From contig NC_015844.1 in NCBI RefSeq assembly GCF_000973105.1, positions 4,398,501 through 4,462,500 on the forward strand: 64,000 nucleotides of DNA, given 5' to 3'. Origin of the DNA: Zobellia galactanivorans (GTDB lineage: Bacteria; Bacteroidota; Bacteroidia; Flavobacteriales; Flavobacteriaceae). Positions 19,024 through 28,635 of this stretch are shown here, one piece after another. Every line of letters begins with the position of its first letter. The stretch's first letter is position 1. The position numbers and the translations under genes are program-made. The notes under the pieces were generated by a model. It saw nothing but the letters and a program-made list of their open reading frames with translations. It had not been told where the DNA came from and did not search any database.

Positions 19024-20205
19024 TTACTCCAACGATGTCTTTCTAGCATTCATATTGTTGACTGGTTCTATTATTTTTTGTCGCTTTAAGAGATTAATTT
19101 GAGCATATATCCACAAAGCGCTAAATAAGAGATATCCATTTTTGAAAAAGCTATGGTTGGTCATTAATATACTGGCCAGGGCAATTGCCATAAAAAACAA
19201 ATAAGGGGCATGGTCAAATAAATGATAACCATTCTTAATTAAATAAATAAAATAAAAAACTAGAAGCAAAAAAGGGATAATACCAGCCTCTCCTATGAGT
19301 TTTAAATAGGAATTATGGGCTCCTAAAAACCCCCCTAAGCCACCCCCTCCAAAAGATCCGGAACCATTGCCAAAAAGGGGTTTGTCAAGTACAAATTCAT
19401 AGAACTTTGCCCATGTCTCTGTTCTTGATCCTTCATTTAGATCTCTCGCAGCATTGGAATCCCCACTTATTGTTCCTGCTAGTTGTGTTAATCTTTGGTT
19501 TTTCACAGGTAAAAAAGAGTTGTAGGCCACGAGTGTAAATAATAATCCAGCCCCTAAAAGCAGCTTATTTGCATTTTTTATGGAGAGTTTAATTGAAATT
19601 AAATTAATAATTACCCAAAGTAATATAAAAGTTCTGGAAAAAGTTAATAAGCCCATTAATGTAAAAGTCCATTGGGCAAAAAATTTAAATTTTCTATTTT
19701 TTATAGAATAACTCAGTGCATAGCCTAATATACATATAAAACCACCTGCATTAGGGTTTAAAAAGAAACCGCTATATCTCCCATAGTCCTTTAGTGGATT
19801 ATTAAAAAGAAAAATTTGTAAAATAATGCTTGAGGCTCCAATAAGTAAAAATATAGACATCTCTTTGGTGGTTGTTCGCTTTACAACTTCGTTGCCGCAG
19901 ATTACTATTATGAAATACTTGACCCATTCTATCAGATAAACATCAAAGGGAGGTATGTAAGTTTGGCCTGAAAGACTTCCGATACAAAAGTAAAGTACTC
20001 CTATAACTAAAAGCCATTTATTAATTTCGGATCTACTGTTCGTTAGAAAAAATAAGATAAGGAGGCCAAAGGATAGATAACTAAGAGCTGAAGACAATAC
20101 CGGATTTAAATAAGTTAGAATAAAGCTTGGTATATTTAACATGAAAAGACCTAAAATGCTAAATTTTAAAACTTTGTTCAAAGAAAATAGATGCTTTGTT
20201 ATCAT
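19024..20205 (-). CDS. wzy: O-antigen polymerase/ligase family membrane protein, probable Wzy
   Basis: A 393-residue protein with about ten to twelve hydrophobic segments and one large outer loop. The loop contains GSRTETWAKFYEFVLDKPLF followed by GAHNSYLKLIGEAGIIPF, the Wzy_C/O-antigen-ligase signature. It is the only such protein in the window, and the flippase at 22449 belongs to the same pathway, so it is called the polymerase joining repeat units at the periplasmic face. A WaaL-type ligase role cannot be ruled out because the families look alike. A GT4 gene ends 4 nt before its start, so it is in the same operon. Confidence 0.8.
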   Translation of the reverse strand: MITKHLFSLNKVLKFSILGLFMLNIPSFILTYLNPVLSSALSYLSFGLLILFFLTNSRSEINKWLLVIGVLYFCIGSLSGQTYIPPFDVYLIEWVKYFIIVICGNEVVKRTTTKEMSIFLLIGASSIILQIFLFNNPLKDYGRYSGFFLNPNAGGFICILGYALSYSIKNRKFKFFAQWTFTLMGLLTFSRTFILLWVIINLISIKLSIKNANKLLLGAGLLFTLVAYNSFLPVKNQRLTQLAGTISGDSNAARDLNEGSRTETWAKFYEFVLDKPLFGNGSGSFGGGGLGGFLGAHNSYLKLIGEAGIIPFLLLVFYFIYLIKNGYHLFDHAPYLFFMAIALASILMTNHSFFKNGYLLFSALWIYAQINLLKRQKIIEPVNNMNARKTSLE

Positions 20206-20209
20206 AGCT

Positions 20210-21307
20210 CTAAATTAATTTATCAATGTACCTTCGCCACTCTTCTACAATGTTTTCAATTTGATACTTTTTCGTAGAAATCATAGATTTGGATTGAAAC
20301 TCCTTTTGAATTTTTTTGTCATTTATCAACGTAGTTATTTTTTGTTCTAGGGCTTTTTGGTCTCCTACTGGAATCAGAAAGCCGTTTTCTCCATTTGTAA
20401 TTAGCTCAGAAGGACCATGCTCACAATTGGTTGATATAGTTGGGATTCCAAAATATAAGGCTTCCAATAGCGCATTAGGGAATCCTTCATGTTCAGAAGT
20501 GAAAACAAATAAGGACGCGTTGTTGTAAAATTCGTGAACATTTTGTTGTTTTCCAACAAAGCTTATTCTATTTTCTAGTTTAAGTTGTTTAGTGAGATCT
20601 AAATTTTTTTGTTTAGTAGGTCCATCCCCCACAAAAATAACTTGCCACCCTTCATTGTCAATGTTGGAAAAGGCAGATATCAACAATTCTTGCGCTTTTC
20701 CTTTTTTAAAACTACCCACATTAAGAATAATGTTGTCTTTGGGTTTATTTAGCTGCAGGTTTCTTTTAGTTGAAAGTGCTGGTGCAATAGGGTTGGGAAT
20801 CACTATTATTTTTGAACTCGAAAGCTTTGTTGAGTAGAATCGCTTGTTAGCGTCTGTTTGTACCACTAAATAATTGCATAGTTTATAGCTTATATCTCTT
20901 ACTAATGCCTGTAATCTAGGTAACTTATAAATACTATGATTAGCGCGTTCACTAACGATGCATGATATACGGCATAATTTAGCAGCCCATATAGCATAGA
21001 TGTTAGAGGTGGTCATAAATCCAATAACAAGACTAATATTATTCTTTTTTATAATCTTGGTAAGGGTTCTAATTCTAGATACCCCGTCAATAATTGATTT
21101 GAGGGGAGTTGTGTGGTTTTTAATGTTTTCGGAACAATACAACAGGTTTACTTCGGGATTGAGTTTGTAAAATGGTTCGGTCTTAACCAAAGTAATAATA
21201 AAAACGTCAAAATCATGAACAAAACTGTTTGCCAATTCAGTTATAACCCTTTCGGCACCTCCGGAATTAAGGCTGTAAATAACAAAGGAAATTTTTTTTT
21301 TGGCCAT
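20210..21307 (-). CDS. Glycosyltransferase family 4 (GT-B)
   Basis: A 365-residue GT-B enzyme starting MAKKKISFVIYSLNSGGAER from the ATG at 21307; an in-frame TTG at 21346 would add 13 residues not seen in relatives. It has LNVGSFKKGKAQELLISAF and LFVFTSEHEGFPNALLEAL in the donor domain. It should form one linkage of the repeat unit. It is 4 nt upstream of the wzy-like gene, so the two are probably translated together. Confidence 0.88.
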   Translation of the reverse strand: MAKKKISFVIYSLNSGGAERVITELANSFVHDFDVFIITLVKTEPFYKLNPEVNLLYCSENIKNHTTPLKSIIDGVSRIRTLTKIIKKNNISLVIGFMTTSNIYAIWAAKLCRISCIVSERANHSIYKLPRLQALVRDISYKLCNYLVVQTDANKRFYSTKLSSSKIIVIPNPIAPALSTKRNLQLNKPKDNIILNVGSFKKGKAQELLISAFSNIDNEGWQVIFVGDGPTKQKNLDLTKQLKLENRISFVGKQQNVHEFYNNASLFVFTSEHEGFPNALLEALYFGIPTISTNCEHGPSELITNGENGFLIPVGDQKALEQKITTLINDKKIQKEFQSKSMISTKKYQIENIVEEWRRYIDKLI

Positions 21308-21384
21308 ATAATCGCTGTTGTGAGCATGCGCATTTAAATCTAGCAAAAGCAGAAACTTATCAATACGAAGATGTAGTTGTTACA

Positions 21385-22278
21385 TTAGATATGCATTAAT
21401 ATTCTTTTAGGTAATGTAATACAAAATGCGATTGCACATGCTAAAAAACGAAGATTACCTAATCGCGTTGTTTTGTCTTTATAAAAAAAACGAGCTTTAA
21501 TATAATTAAAAGCGACTTTTCTATAATAGGGTTCTCTTAATATTAGGTATGTGTTAACTTTTTCTAATTGGTAGTATGACGAATAGTAGTTTCGTTTTTC
21601 TACCTTAAGTCTTGACTTTTTTTGTTGAATAATGCCATCCTTGGTATACCAATAGGTGCGATGAACCATGTTAAGGCATAAAAAATCATAGTCCTTATTA
21701 ATTATGTTCCAAGTAACACCCGGACCTATATGGGAATTAGGATTGTAATGCATTTTGTATTCTTTCAGAACTTTGGTGCGCCAACTGTGCCATTTTTCTC
21801 CAAGCGGGGGAGCGTTACGTTCCAATACTCTTTGCTTAAAATTCACTTGCCAAAAATCAGAGGGGTATTTTTCGCCTATTATTTTGTTGTCTTCATCTTG
21901 GACTAAGGTCCAAACTGCTGCAATTTTGTGTCCGTTTTCGGTTTTGTTCACCGTATCCCATACTTGTTTTAAATCTTCTAAAGTCGTAGATATAAATGTG
22001 TCGTCATCGTCGGCAATTATAGTAATTGGTCGCGAACATAGGCTCAAACCATAATTGACCGCCGGAGCTTTCCCCATATTAGTTTCTAGTTTGTGATAGG
22101 TAATGTTAAATTGGCCAGGTTCTTCTTGCCACTTTCGAACAAGTTCGGAGGTGTGGTCTGTTCCTGCATCATCGATTATAATCCACTCAAAATCTTTTAG
22201 GGTTTGTTTTTTTAGTGAATAATAAACCCTATCAATCACATCGGCTCGATTATATGTAGGGGTGAGAATGCTAAACAT
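21385..22278 (-). CDS. Glycosyltransferase family 2
   Basis: A 297-residue GT-A protein: FSILTPTYNRADVIDRVYYS at the start, FEWIIIDDAGTD, and ITIIADDDDTFIS as the DxD metal site. It resembles bacterial GT2 enzymes of capsule loci and lacks membrane segments apart from a weakly hydrophobic C-terminus. It should act in the cytoplasm on lipid-linked intermediates. A 170-bp gap without obvious signals lies between it and wzx. Confidence 0.9.
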   Translation of the reverse strand: MFSILTPTYNRADVIDRVYYSLKKQTLKDFEWIIIDDAGTDHTSELVRKWQEEPGQFNITYHKLETNMGKAPAVNYGLSLCSRPITIIADDDDTFISTTLEDLKQVWDTVNKTENGHKIAAVWTLVQDEDNKIIGEKYPSDFWQVNFKQRVLERNAPPLGEKWHSWRTKVLKEYKMHYNPNSHIGPGVTWNIINKDYDFLCLNMVHRTYWYTKDGIIQQKKSRLKVEKRNYYSSYYQLEKVNTYLILREPYYRKVAFNYIKARFFYKDKTTRLGNLRFLACAIAFCITLPKRILMHI

Positions 22279-22448
22279 AGTAAATAACTTAAAATGGAAT
22301 GCAAAGGAGAAAATATCAATAGGGGTCCATTGCTGAATTTCGGATTGCTAAGATACATTATTTCTATTGGCTAGAATTAATTATCCGTTCAATTTGCAAT
22401 TGGGATGGATGTATGGTTCAAGTTCTTTAAAATAAACCTAGGCTTCTA

Positions 22449-23987
22449 TTAGAGTTTTAATAAACCATTCTTTAAGCGCTTTATTAAATCTCGGAAAAAG
22501 TGATTGCTAGCGTAAAGTATACCTCCGTAAAGAATAATGATTGTACAAGCTACCAAGAAAGAGTAAATCGCAAAATCGTAAAAGTTATTTATGTCAGAGT
22601 TAAAAAAACGAATAATAACATATCGGACTAAAAAGTATACAGGAACAAAGGTTAGCAAAAGTTTTAAGAATCCAAGAGCATATTCATAAAAAGGCCAATG
22701 AAAGGCTTTTGTAAAGAGGAAATAGGGGCGCCAGAACATAATGATAATGATTAGGCTGCAGCTGGTACCCATTAAGACACCTGTAAGTTCAAATTTATTA
22801 ACCAAAAGCAGTGACATTCCTAAATTAATAATACTTTGGGCTACAGGAGCCCAAGTATCGGAATATAGCCCATAAGCTTGTTTGAATACATCAACCGGTT
22901 GACGCACTTGAAGTATAAAAAAGTTGAGGGCAAAAAAAGCAACGGTGACTTCAGAAAGCACATATTTTTCGCCTAACCAAAGAATGATAAATGGGTTTAC
23001 TAAAGTAACGATTCCAATCGTTACAATACCCGCGATAAAAAAGCGGAAGGACATTAATTCCCAAAATACCTGTTTAATGGAATTTTCATTTTTTTCGGCC
23101 ACTAAATTGCCTACACTGGCATTGGTTCCTGAAAAGAATTTGTTCAGTAGGGTGGCAAAGTTGAGAATAATCAGTTGGTAGTTGCCAAAGAAAGCCACGG
23201 TCTCGACATTGATAAAGGAGAATATTAAAATATTATCCGTGCCATTGGAGATAAAAGTGCCCAATTTATGTAGGCTAATCTGTTTTATTTTTTTTATGAG
23301 TTCGGGGTAGGATTTAAAATCCTTGCTTTTTTGCCCATTGTTGAGAGACAATGATAGCCAAGGGTACTGTTTGGTTGTTTTTTTGCGTAAGGATATGGTA
23401 AACATTATGGAACTCAATAGTTCAAGGGTCACCCAGGCAATAAAGCTTTGAAAATAGAATACAAGGATGATCTGTAAAACAATTTTTGTTATGTTATAGC
23501 TTTGAAGGTACTTGGCTACCATGTATTCTTTTTGGTCGGCCTGAAACAAAAGCATATGGTAATTAAAAAAATACCCCAATAAGGAACTTGCTAAAAAGGT
23601 GAAAAAAGCATAGTAAATAAGAGGTAGGGAGATATCTACATCTTCAAATATGAGCGGAAAGAAGGCAGAAAGTATCAAGGCCAAACCAATGATTGCCCAT
23701 CCGATTTTTTTATAGATATTACCAAAAAATCGGATGATATGGTTGATCTCTTGGTGGTTTTTATCAAAAATAGGCTTGTAGAGGGTAAAACCAATAGCTG
23801 TTCCGATTCCCAGTTCGGCCAGATTTAAGAAGCTTAGGAAGCTTTGAAGGGTAGAGGTAAGGCCCATAAAGTCATCCCCAAGGTTTTCAAGGAAAATTTT
23901 TCGGGCAAAGAATTGGGTAAAAATAAAAATGACATGAAAAAAAACGCTAACCTTCGCGTTTTGAATGGTGTTCTTAAGTCTAGACAT
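22449..23987 (-). CDS. wzx: Oligosaccharide flippase, Wzx family
   Basis: A 512-residue protein with some twelve to fourteen hydrophobic segments and a cationic C-terminus, as expected of MOP-superfamily polysaccharide flippases. It begins MSRLKNTIQNAKVSVFFHVI and has the LAELGIGTAIGF motif of the N-terminal bundle. It would carry the undecaprenyl-linked repeat unit to the periplasmic side for polymerisation. Its ATG overlaps the stop of the upstream GT2 gene (TAATG), so translation is coupled. Confidence 0.9.
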   Translation of the reverse strand: MSRLKNTIQNAKVSVFFHVIFIFTQFFARKIFLENLGDDFMGLTSTLQSFLSFLNLAELGIGTAIGFTLYKPIFDKNHQEINHIIRFFGNIYKKIGWAIIGLALILSAFFPLIFEDVDISLPLIYYAFFTFLASSLLGYFFNYHMLLFQADQKEYMVAKYLQSYNITKIVLQIILVFYFQSFIAWVTLELLSSIMFTISLRKKTTKQYPWLSLSLNNGQKSKDFKSYPELIKKIKQISLHKLGTFISNGTDNILIFSFINVETVAFFGNYQLIILNFATLLNKFFSGTNASVGNLVAEKNENSIKQVFWELMSFRFFIAGIVTIGIVTLVNPFIILWLGEKYVLSEVTVAFFALNFFILQVRQPVDVFKQAYGLYSDTWAPVAQSIINLGMSLLLVNKFELTGVLMGTSCSLIIIIMFWRPYFLFTKAFHWPFYEYALGFLKLLLTFVPVYFLVRYVIIRFFNSDINNFYDFAIYSFLVACTIIILYGGILYASNHFFRDLIKRLKNGLLKL

Positions 23988-24994
23988 TATCGTTTTAACA
24001 GCATTAACCGGATTTTAATTCGAAGTGCAATTAGTTTGAGAATGATACCGTAAAGCCAAAATGGAGAATATTTAGCTAATAGAGCAAAGAAAGAATTGTT
24101 TTTATACTTCAATTTTAATTGATCAATAATCTCTGATTTTATTTCTTTCCTATACGTATAATTTGGATCTAAGTAACTGTGGGAAAATAAACGGTCATAG
24201 TGACTTAGAAGTGTCCTGATGAGGTATTGACTAGCAAGGGTCCGCACATTTAGGTTGTAACCCTGTGTACATTCAAAAACATAATAAGGGGCGTCCTTGG
24301 CCGCCAATTTTTTCATATTATAAGGACTTCTTGTGATGCTTTCATTTTCCGTGTTATAAATATAGAAGGGCTCTGCAATATATCCTTGCTTTTCGGCTCT
24401 ATTTAAGATGTCAACGGTAAAAAAAACATCTTGATGAATTTTACCAGGTATAAACCTTAGATTACCTATTAATTCTTTTTTATAGATTCTTCTCCAAACT
24501 GACCAATTTTTTTCACGAATTAACCGCTCCATGGCCTTTTCCCTGCTTTCAATGAAGGTGTTTGAATCTGAAACGTTTTGTTTTTTATTTGTAGAGGTTA
24601 AACCACATTCAACAACTTCGAGTTCGTTTTCCAGGATAAAATTAATCATGGTCTCAAACATTCTTTCATTTATGGAATCATCACTATCAATAAAAGCAAT
24701 ATAATCACCCGTGGCAAAATCTAGCCCTGTATTTCTAGCTACACTAGACCCTGCATTGGCTTGTTGCACAACCACTATTCTAGAATCGTTCTTTTCTAAA
24801 ATTTTGCAAATATTGAAGCTTTCATCCGTAGATCCATCATCAACAAGGATGATTTCCATTTGTTTGTAGGTTTGGTTGCAAATGCTTTCGACACAACGCT
24901 TTAGATATGGGGCGGCATTGTAAACGGGTACAATAACCGAAAGTGAGGGCTCCTTCCTATTGATTGTTGGGACAGAATCTCTAAATCGAGACAT
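23987..24994 (-). CDS. Glycosyltransferase family 2
   Basis: A 335-residue GT-A enzyme with SVIVPVYNAAPYLKRCVES, IILVDDGSTDES and YIAFIDSDDS as the donor and metal sites, all within the first 110 residues. It is the first gene of the long minus-strand assembly operon. The 170 bp upstream must hold the operon promoter or read-through from the lyase-like gene; I found no TAnnTTTG match there. Confidence 0.9.
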   Translation of the reverse strand: MSRFRDSVPTINRKEPSLSVIVPVYNAAPYLKRCVESICNQTYKQMEIILVDDGSTDESFNICKILEKNDSRIVVVQQANAGSSVARNTGLDFATGDYIAFIDSDDSINERMFETMINFILENELEVVECGLTSTNKKQNVSDSNTFIESREKAMERLIREKNWSVWRRIYKKELIGNLRFIPGKIHQDVFFTVDILNRAEKQGYIAEPFYIYNTENESITRSPYNMKKLAAKDAPYYVFECTQGYNLNVRTLASQYLIRTLLSHYDRLFSHSYLDPNYTYRKEIKSEIIDQLKLKYKNNSFFALLAKYSPFWLYGIILKLIALRIKIRLMLLKR

Positions 24995-25164
24995 AAGATT
25001 TTTTTGCTTTGATAGGTAAATACAAACAACTAATTAATCTGGCAGCTAAGGTGCCGCTTATTACTATTTGCTCTATTCAAGTTACAAAGATGTAAAAAAA
25101 AACTGGTTAATCCTCAAAAAATGGTATTCTTCATTTTACTGAAAAATACGAGGAAGTTATTGAG

Positions 25165-26922
25165 TTAATCTCTAGATAAGAAATGTAAAAATTCTTCTAG
25201 GTTGGTGTAGCCATCTTTGTCGTGATCTTTGTTATTGTCTGCAATACCAATAGTGCCTCCGATGTTGACTTCCCAGTCGTCAGCAATACCATCATTGTCC
25301 TTGTCATAGTCGGAGGAACGGGAAGAAAACGAAGGGTTTACAAAATCTGTGTTGTCAGTAAAGCTCCATTTTGTTTTTGGAGACCCCGTTCCGGCATAGA
25401 AATGATCGATAAGTTGTTGGTCAATACGATCTCTATCCCATGGCTTATATCCAGCTCCATTTTCCCCTAGGACCGTAGCAACAGTCAAGGAAGAAGGAAG
25501 TGGGGTTGTTATATTTCCTGTCATTTGTCTCGACTCATTCGCGTTAGCAGCCCATACCGGATCATATTTTCCCTTGGCATGGGTGTAATTTAAATGGATG
25601 TTGTCTTTTTCATATACGTATGTTTTTTCAGGCACACAAGTTTTGCAATTTTCCGTATAATCTAGATTTATCATGTAGTCTGATTTGGCTGAACCTCCTG
25701 TTGGAACCTTACCAACATTGCCAATCCAGTCGCTTCTTTCCTCGTACATTGCTATAATCAAAGACCAATACTGATTATAACTGACGTTATTAATTACTTC
25801 TTTGCCAACAGTTGAATTTCTATAGCTATTTGCTAGGTTCCTTGAATTGTTTAGCCCATAATAGTTCTTGATTATGCTTGTAGATGTCCCTCTGCCTATT
25901 AAAGAGCCATAACCTCCGTGACCGCTTATGCATCTTTGAATAGTTATATTGTTGACTCCGGTTAATGCGAAATTTTCGTCGGTACCATAGTAAAAATCAC
26001 ATCTATCTACTATGATATCTTTGATAGGGCCATAAACGTCTCTTATTCTCAAACATTTCAAATCGGTACTTGAACCAAAGCCCCCTCTAATCCTCAAGTT
26101 CCTCATAATTACATTAGAGGCGGTCAAAATGATTGATATATTTTGTATTTCAATTCCTTCACCTGGAGCGGTTAATCCATCGATAGTGAAATTACCACTT
26201 TTGATGTACCATTCTTCTCCTGAGCCCGAACCTCTTATCGTTCCAGCGACATCAAATATGATAGTCCTAGGTCTGGGGTCTTCCAAAGCATCGCGTAGAC
26301 TTCCTGGCCCTGAAAGGTTTAGGTTAGTGACTTTTACAACAACACCACCTCTCCCTCCGGTAGTGTATTTTCCAAACCCTTCAGCAGTAGGAAAGGCTTT
26401 TAGCTCGTCAAAATCGTTGGATACTATTACCGAGGCTTCCTCGGTTTCTTTTTTTCCGTCTTCTTGTTCGATTTCGGTAGTGTAAGTGAACGAATCTTTT
26501 GATTTTTCTTCGGTATCTTCAGAAGGTTCTTCTTCTTCTTCTTCTTCTTCTTCTTCGCTCTCAGCTGGAGTTTCTTGAGGATTGTTCGTCTCTGGTTTTT
26601 CGTTTACACCATCCGGAACATAGGTAAGGGTATTGTCATCGTTGATAATAACCGATCCATTTTTAGGTTGCGAGGTTTCTACGATTTTTACTTTTTCGGG
26701 ATTTTCCAATATGTCGTTTGACAATACGTCTAAAACAATGGCTTCTTTCCCGTTGATTACGTAGGAGTCGTTTATTAAAATGTTACCGGTCAAACGGGCC
26801 TGTTCTGCGTCGGAGACAACATACTCAGCGAGTAAATCGGTGTCTTTACTGCATGAGATACTTAAAAATAGTGCAAGTAATAGCATAGTCAAATTAATGA
26901 CTTTTAGTTTTGTTATTTTCAT
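25165..26922 (-). CDS. Surface lipoprotein with pectate-lyase-like beta-helix (PL1-like), copy 1
   Basis: A 585-residue lipoprotein. The signal peptide ends in SISC (Cys24), followed by SKDTD, a start often seen in surface-exposed Bacteroidota lipoproteins. Residues about 38-108 form a cadherin/Ig-like domain (LDVLSND, NDDNTLTYV), then comes an acidic linker with a run of ten GAA codons, and a right-handed beta-helix starting AFPTAEGFGKYTTGGRGGVV. The C-terminus has EF-hand/thrombospondin-3-like calcium loops (DKDNDGIADDWE, DHDKDGYTNLEEF). PL1 pectate lyases have this layout, but the classical catalytic Arg motif is not obvious, so activity is uncertain. Context suggests it cuts or binds a uronic-acid polymer, possibly the one made here. 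Confidence 0.82.
   Translation of the reverse strand: MKITKLKVINLTMLLLALFLSISCSKDTDLLAEYVVSDAEQARLTGNILINDSYVINGKEAIVLDVLSNDILENPEKVKIVETSQPKNGSVIINDDNTLTYVPDGVNEKPETNNPQETPAESEEEEEEEEEEPSEDTEEKSKDSFTYTTEIEQEDGKKETEEASVIVSNDFDELKAFPTAEGFGKYTTGGRGGVVVKVTNLNLSGPGSLRDALEDPRPRTIIFDVAGTIRGSGSGEEWYIKSGNFTIDGLTAPGEGIEIQNISIILTASNVIMRNLRIRGGFGSSTDLKCLRIRDVYGPIKDIIVDRCDFYYGTDENFALTGVNNITIQRCISGHGGYGSLIGRGTSTSIIKNYYGLNNSRNLANSYRNSTVGKEVINNVSYNQYWSLIIAMYEERSDWIGNVGKVPTGGSAKSDYMINLDYTENCKTCVPEKTYVYEKDNIHLNYTHAKGKYDPVWAANANESRQMTGNITTPLPSSLTVATVLGENGAGYKPWDRDRIDQQLIDHFYAGTGSPKTKWSFTDNTDFVNPSFSSRSSDYDKDNDGIADDWEVNIGGTIGIADNNKDHDKDGYTNLEEFLHFLSRD
26527..26556 (-). repeat. Ten-fold GAA trinucleotide tract coding poly-Glu
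   Basis: The plus strand shows ten TTC units in a row, read as GAA (Glu) on the coding strand, inside the acidic linker of the lyase-like lipoprotein. Slippage would change linker length in frame without breaking the gene. Confidence 0.9.
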
Positions 26923-27264
26923 AAGTAGGTGTTAAGATTTGGGATTTGGGGACCCTTTTCTTATAAATTATTGAATTACATAGATTAATTTTCTTTGTCT
27001 GGGGACATATAGCAATTATCCGTTGACAAAATAGTAACCCGTAAAGCCAAATATTGTTGTTGAAACATCATTTTAATAGATGAAATGCACTGTATCTTTT
27101 TATAAGATCGATGAACGGTGTATTTCTCATATAAAACGATTCTTTTTAACAAAAAGAGAGAAGTAATAGGGTAGGAAGGATAGGTTACGTATTTGGCTCT
27201 TATTTTTTTTATAAATAATTGGTTGGTAGTGTTTTAAAAAAAAATAGAATCGAGAAAAAAAACT
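26923..27264. other. 342-bp AT-rich region upstream of lyase-like lipoprotein 1
   Basis: No gene is visible. It must carry the promoter of the gene starting at 26922, because a strong terminator closes the preceding gene. No TAnnTTTG match was found on the minus strand. A GATGAAATG word at 27079-27087 also occurs upstream of the paralogous lipoprotein gene (33425-33433), which could point to shared control. Confidence 0.4.
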
Positions 27265-27314
27265 AAGGTCCAAGAAAAAAGCCCGACATATGCCGGGCTT
27301 TTTTCTTGGACCTT
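27265..27314. terminator. Near-perfect 50-bp palindromic terminator
   Basis: A 21-base arm at 27265-27285 pairs exactly with 27294-27314, and the 8-base centre is itself palindromic apart from one A/C mismatch. The GC-rich core GCCCG/CGGGC is flanked by A6/T6 runs on both sides, so it should stop transcription in either direction. It lies 35 nt past the stop of tviB and separates it from the lyase-like gene. Confidence 0.9.
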
Positions 27315-27348
27315 ATATAGGTCTCTAATAAAAGAACTAAAACTAAGT

Positions 27349-28629
27349 TTAAAGTCTACCGTCTACCTTACCTTTTAAGATGCCTTTTACATCGTATAAC
27401 ACACCGTTTTCGTTTAAAAGGGCTCGTAGGTCAATATTTAAAAACTCATTATGGGCAACGGCAAGAACAATGGTATCGTACTTTTCGTTAGGTACTTGGT
27501 TTACTATTTCTAGGCCATATTCTTCTTCAACTTCTTCCTTGGAGGCCCATGGGTCGAAGATACTGATATTGGCCCCGTAGCTCTTAAGGTTGGTAATTAC
27601 GTCTACCGCCTTAGTGTTTCGTACATCGGGACAATTTTCTTTAAAGGTAATACCTAAAACGAGCATTTTGGCTCCTTTTATCTTTATCTCCCGTTGAACC
27701 ATTAATTTGATAACTTCAGAAGCTACGTATTTCCCCATACCATCATTCATACGCCTACCGGCTAGGATGATTTCGGGGTGATAACCGAACTCTTGTGCTT
27801 TTTGGGCGAGATAATAGGGGTCAACACCAATACAATGGCCACCAACCAGTCCGGGTTTGAAGGGCAAGAAGTTCCATTTGGTCCCCGCTGCCTCAAGTAC
27901 GGCACTCGTGTCAATATCCATTAAATTGAAGATTTTTGCCAATTCGTTTACAAAGGCGATATTGATATCCCTTTGAGAGTTTTCAATTACCTTGGCGGCC
28001 TCTGCTACCTTTATGGAGGGGGCAAGGTGGGTGCCGGCAGTGATTACCGAAGCATATAGGGCATTGACTTTTTTTCCGGTTTCCGGAGTAGAGCCCGAAG
28101 TAACCTTTAGAATCTTTTCTACGGTATGTTCCTTGTCACCTGGATTGATACGTTCAGGGGAATATCCAACAAAGAAATCTTTGTTAAAGACGAGTCCACT
28201 TACTTTTTCGAGTACAGGGATACACTCTTCTTCCGTTACGCCAGGGTATACCGTGGATTCATAGACGACGGTGTCTCCTTTTTTCAACACCTTCCCAACC
28301 GTTTCGCTTGATTTGTACAAAGGCGTTAGAACAGGTCTGTTGGTGTGGTCCACAGGAGTGGGGACGGTTACGATGTAATAGTTGCAATCGGAAATTGCCT
28401 CCATTTGGTTCGTACAATGTAGCCCGGTTTCCATTTGAGGGGTATCGCGCAACACTTGTTGCAAAATATCGTCTTCTACCTCTAAGGTACTGTCCGTGCC
28501 GGATTGCAATTCTTTAATCCGTTCCTCGTTGATGTCAAATCCGATTACCGGATACTTCGTAGCAAATAATCGTGCAAGAGGTAGGCCAACATAACCCAAT
28601 CCTATTATTGCTATTTTAATATTTTTCAT
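27349..28629 (-). CDS. tviB: UDP-N-acetyl-hexosamine 6-dehydrogenase, TviB/WbpO type
   Basis: A 426-residue nucleotide-sugar dehydrogenase. NAD-binding IIGLGYVGLPLA is at the N-terminus, YESTVYPGVTEEECIPVL and SPERINPGD follow, and GLVGGHCIGVDPYYL holds the catalytic Cys. These segments match TviB of the Vi-antigen pathway and WbpO, which oxidise C6 of UDP-GlcNAc or UDP-GalNAc to the uronic acid. It sits 6 nt downstream of the TviC-like epimerase, so the pair should make UDP-GalNAcA. It is distinct from the UDP-glucose dehydrogenase at 38805, so the cell makes both N-acetylated and plain uronic acids. Confidence 0.9.
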   Translation of the reverse strand: MKNIKIAIIGLGYVGLPLARLFATKYPVIGFDINEERIKELQSGTDSTLEVEDDILQQVLRDTPQMETGLHCTNQMEAISDCNYYIVTVPTPVDHTNRPVLTPLYKSSETVGKVLKKGDTVVYESTVYPGVTEEECIPVLEKVSGLVFNKDFFVGYSPERINPGDKEHTVEKILKVTSGSTPETGKKVNALYASVITAGTHLAPSIKVAEAAKVIENSQRDINIAFVNELAKIFNLMDIDTSAVLEAAGTKWNFLPFKPGLVGGHCIGVDPYYLAQKAQEFGYHPEIILAGRRMNDGMGKYVASEVIKLMVQREIKIKGAKMLVLGITFKENCPDVRNTKAVDVITNLKSYGANISIFDPWASKEEVEEEYGLEIVNQVPNEKYDTIVLAVAHNEFLNIDLRALLNENGVLYDVKGILKGKVDGRL

Positions 28630-28635
28630 TCTTCT

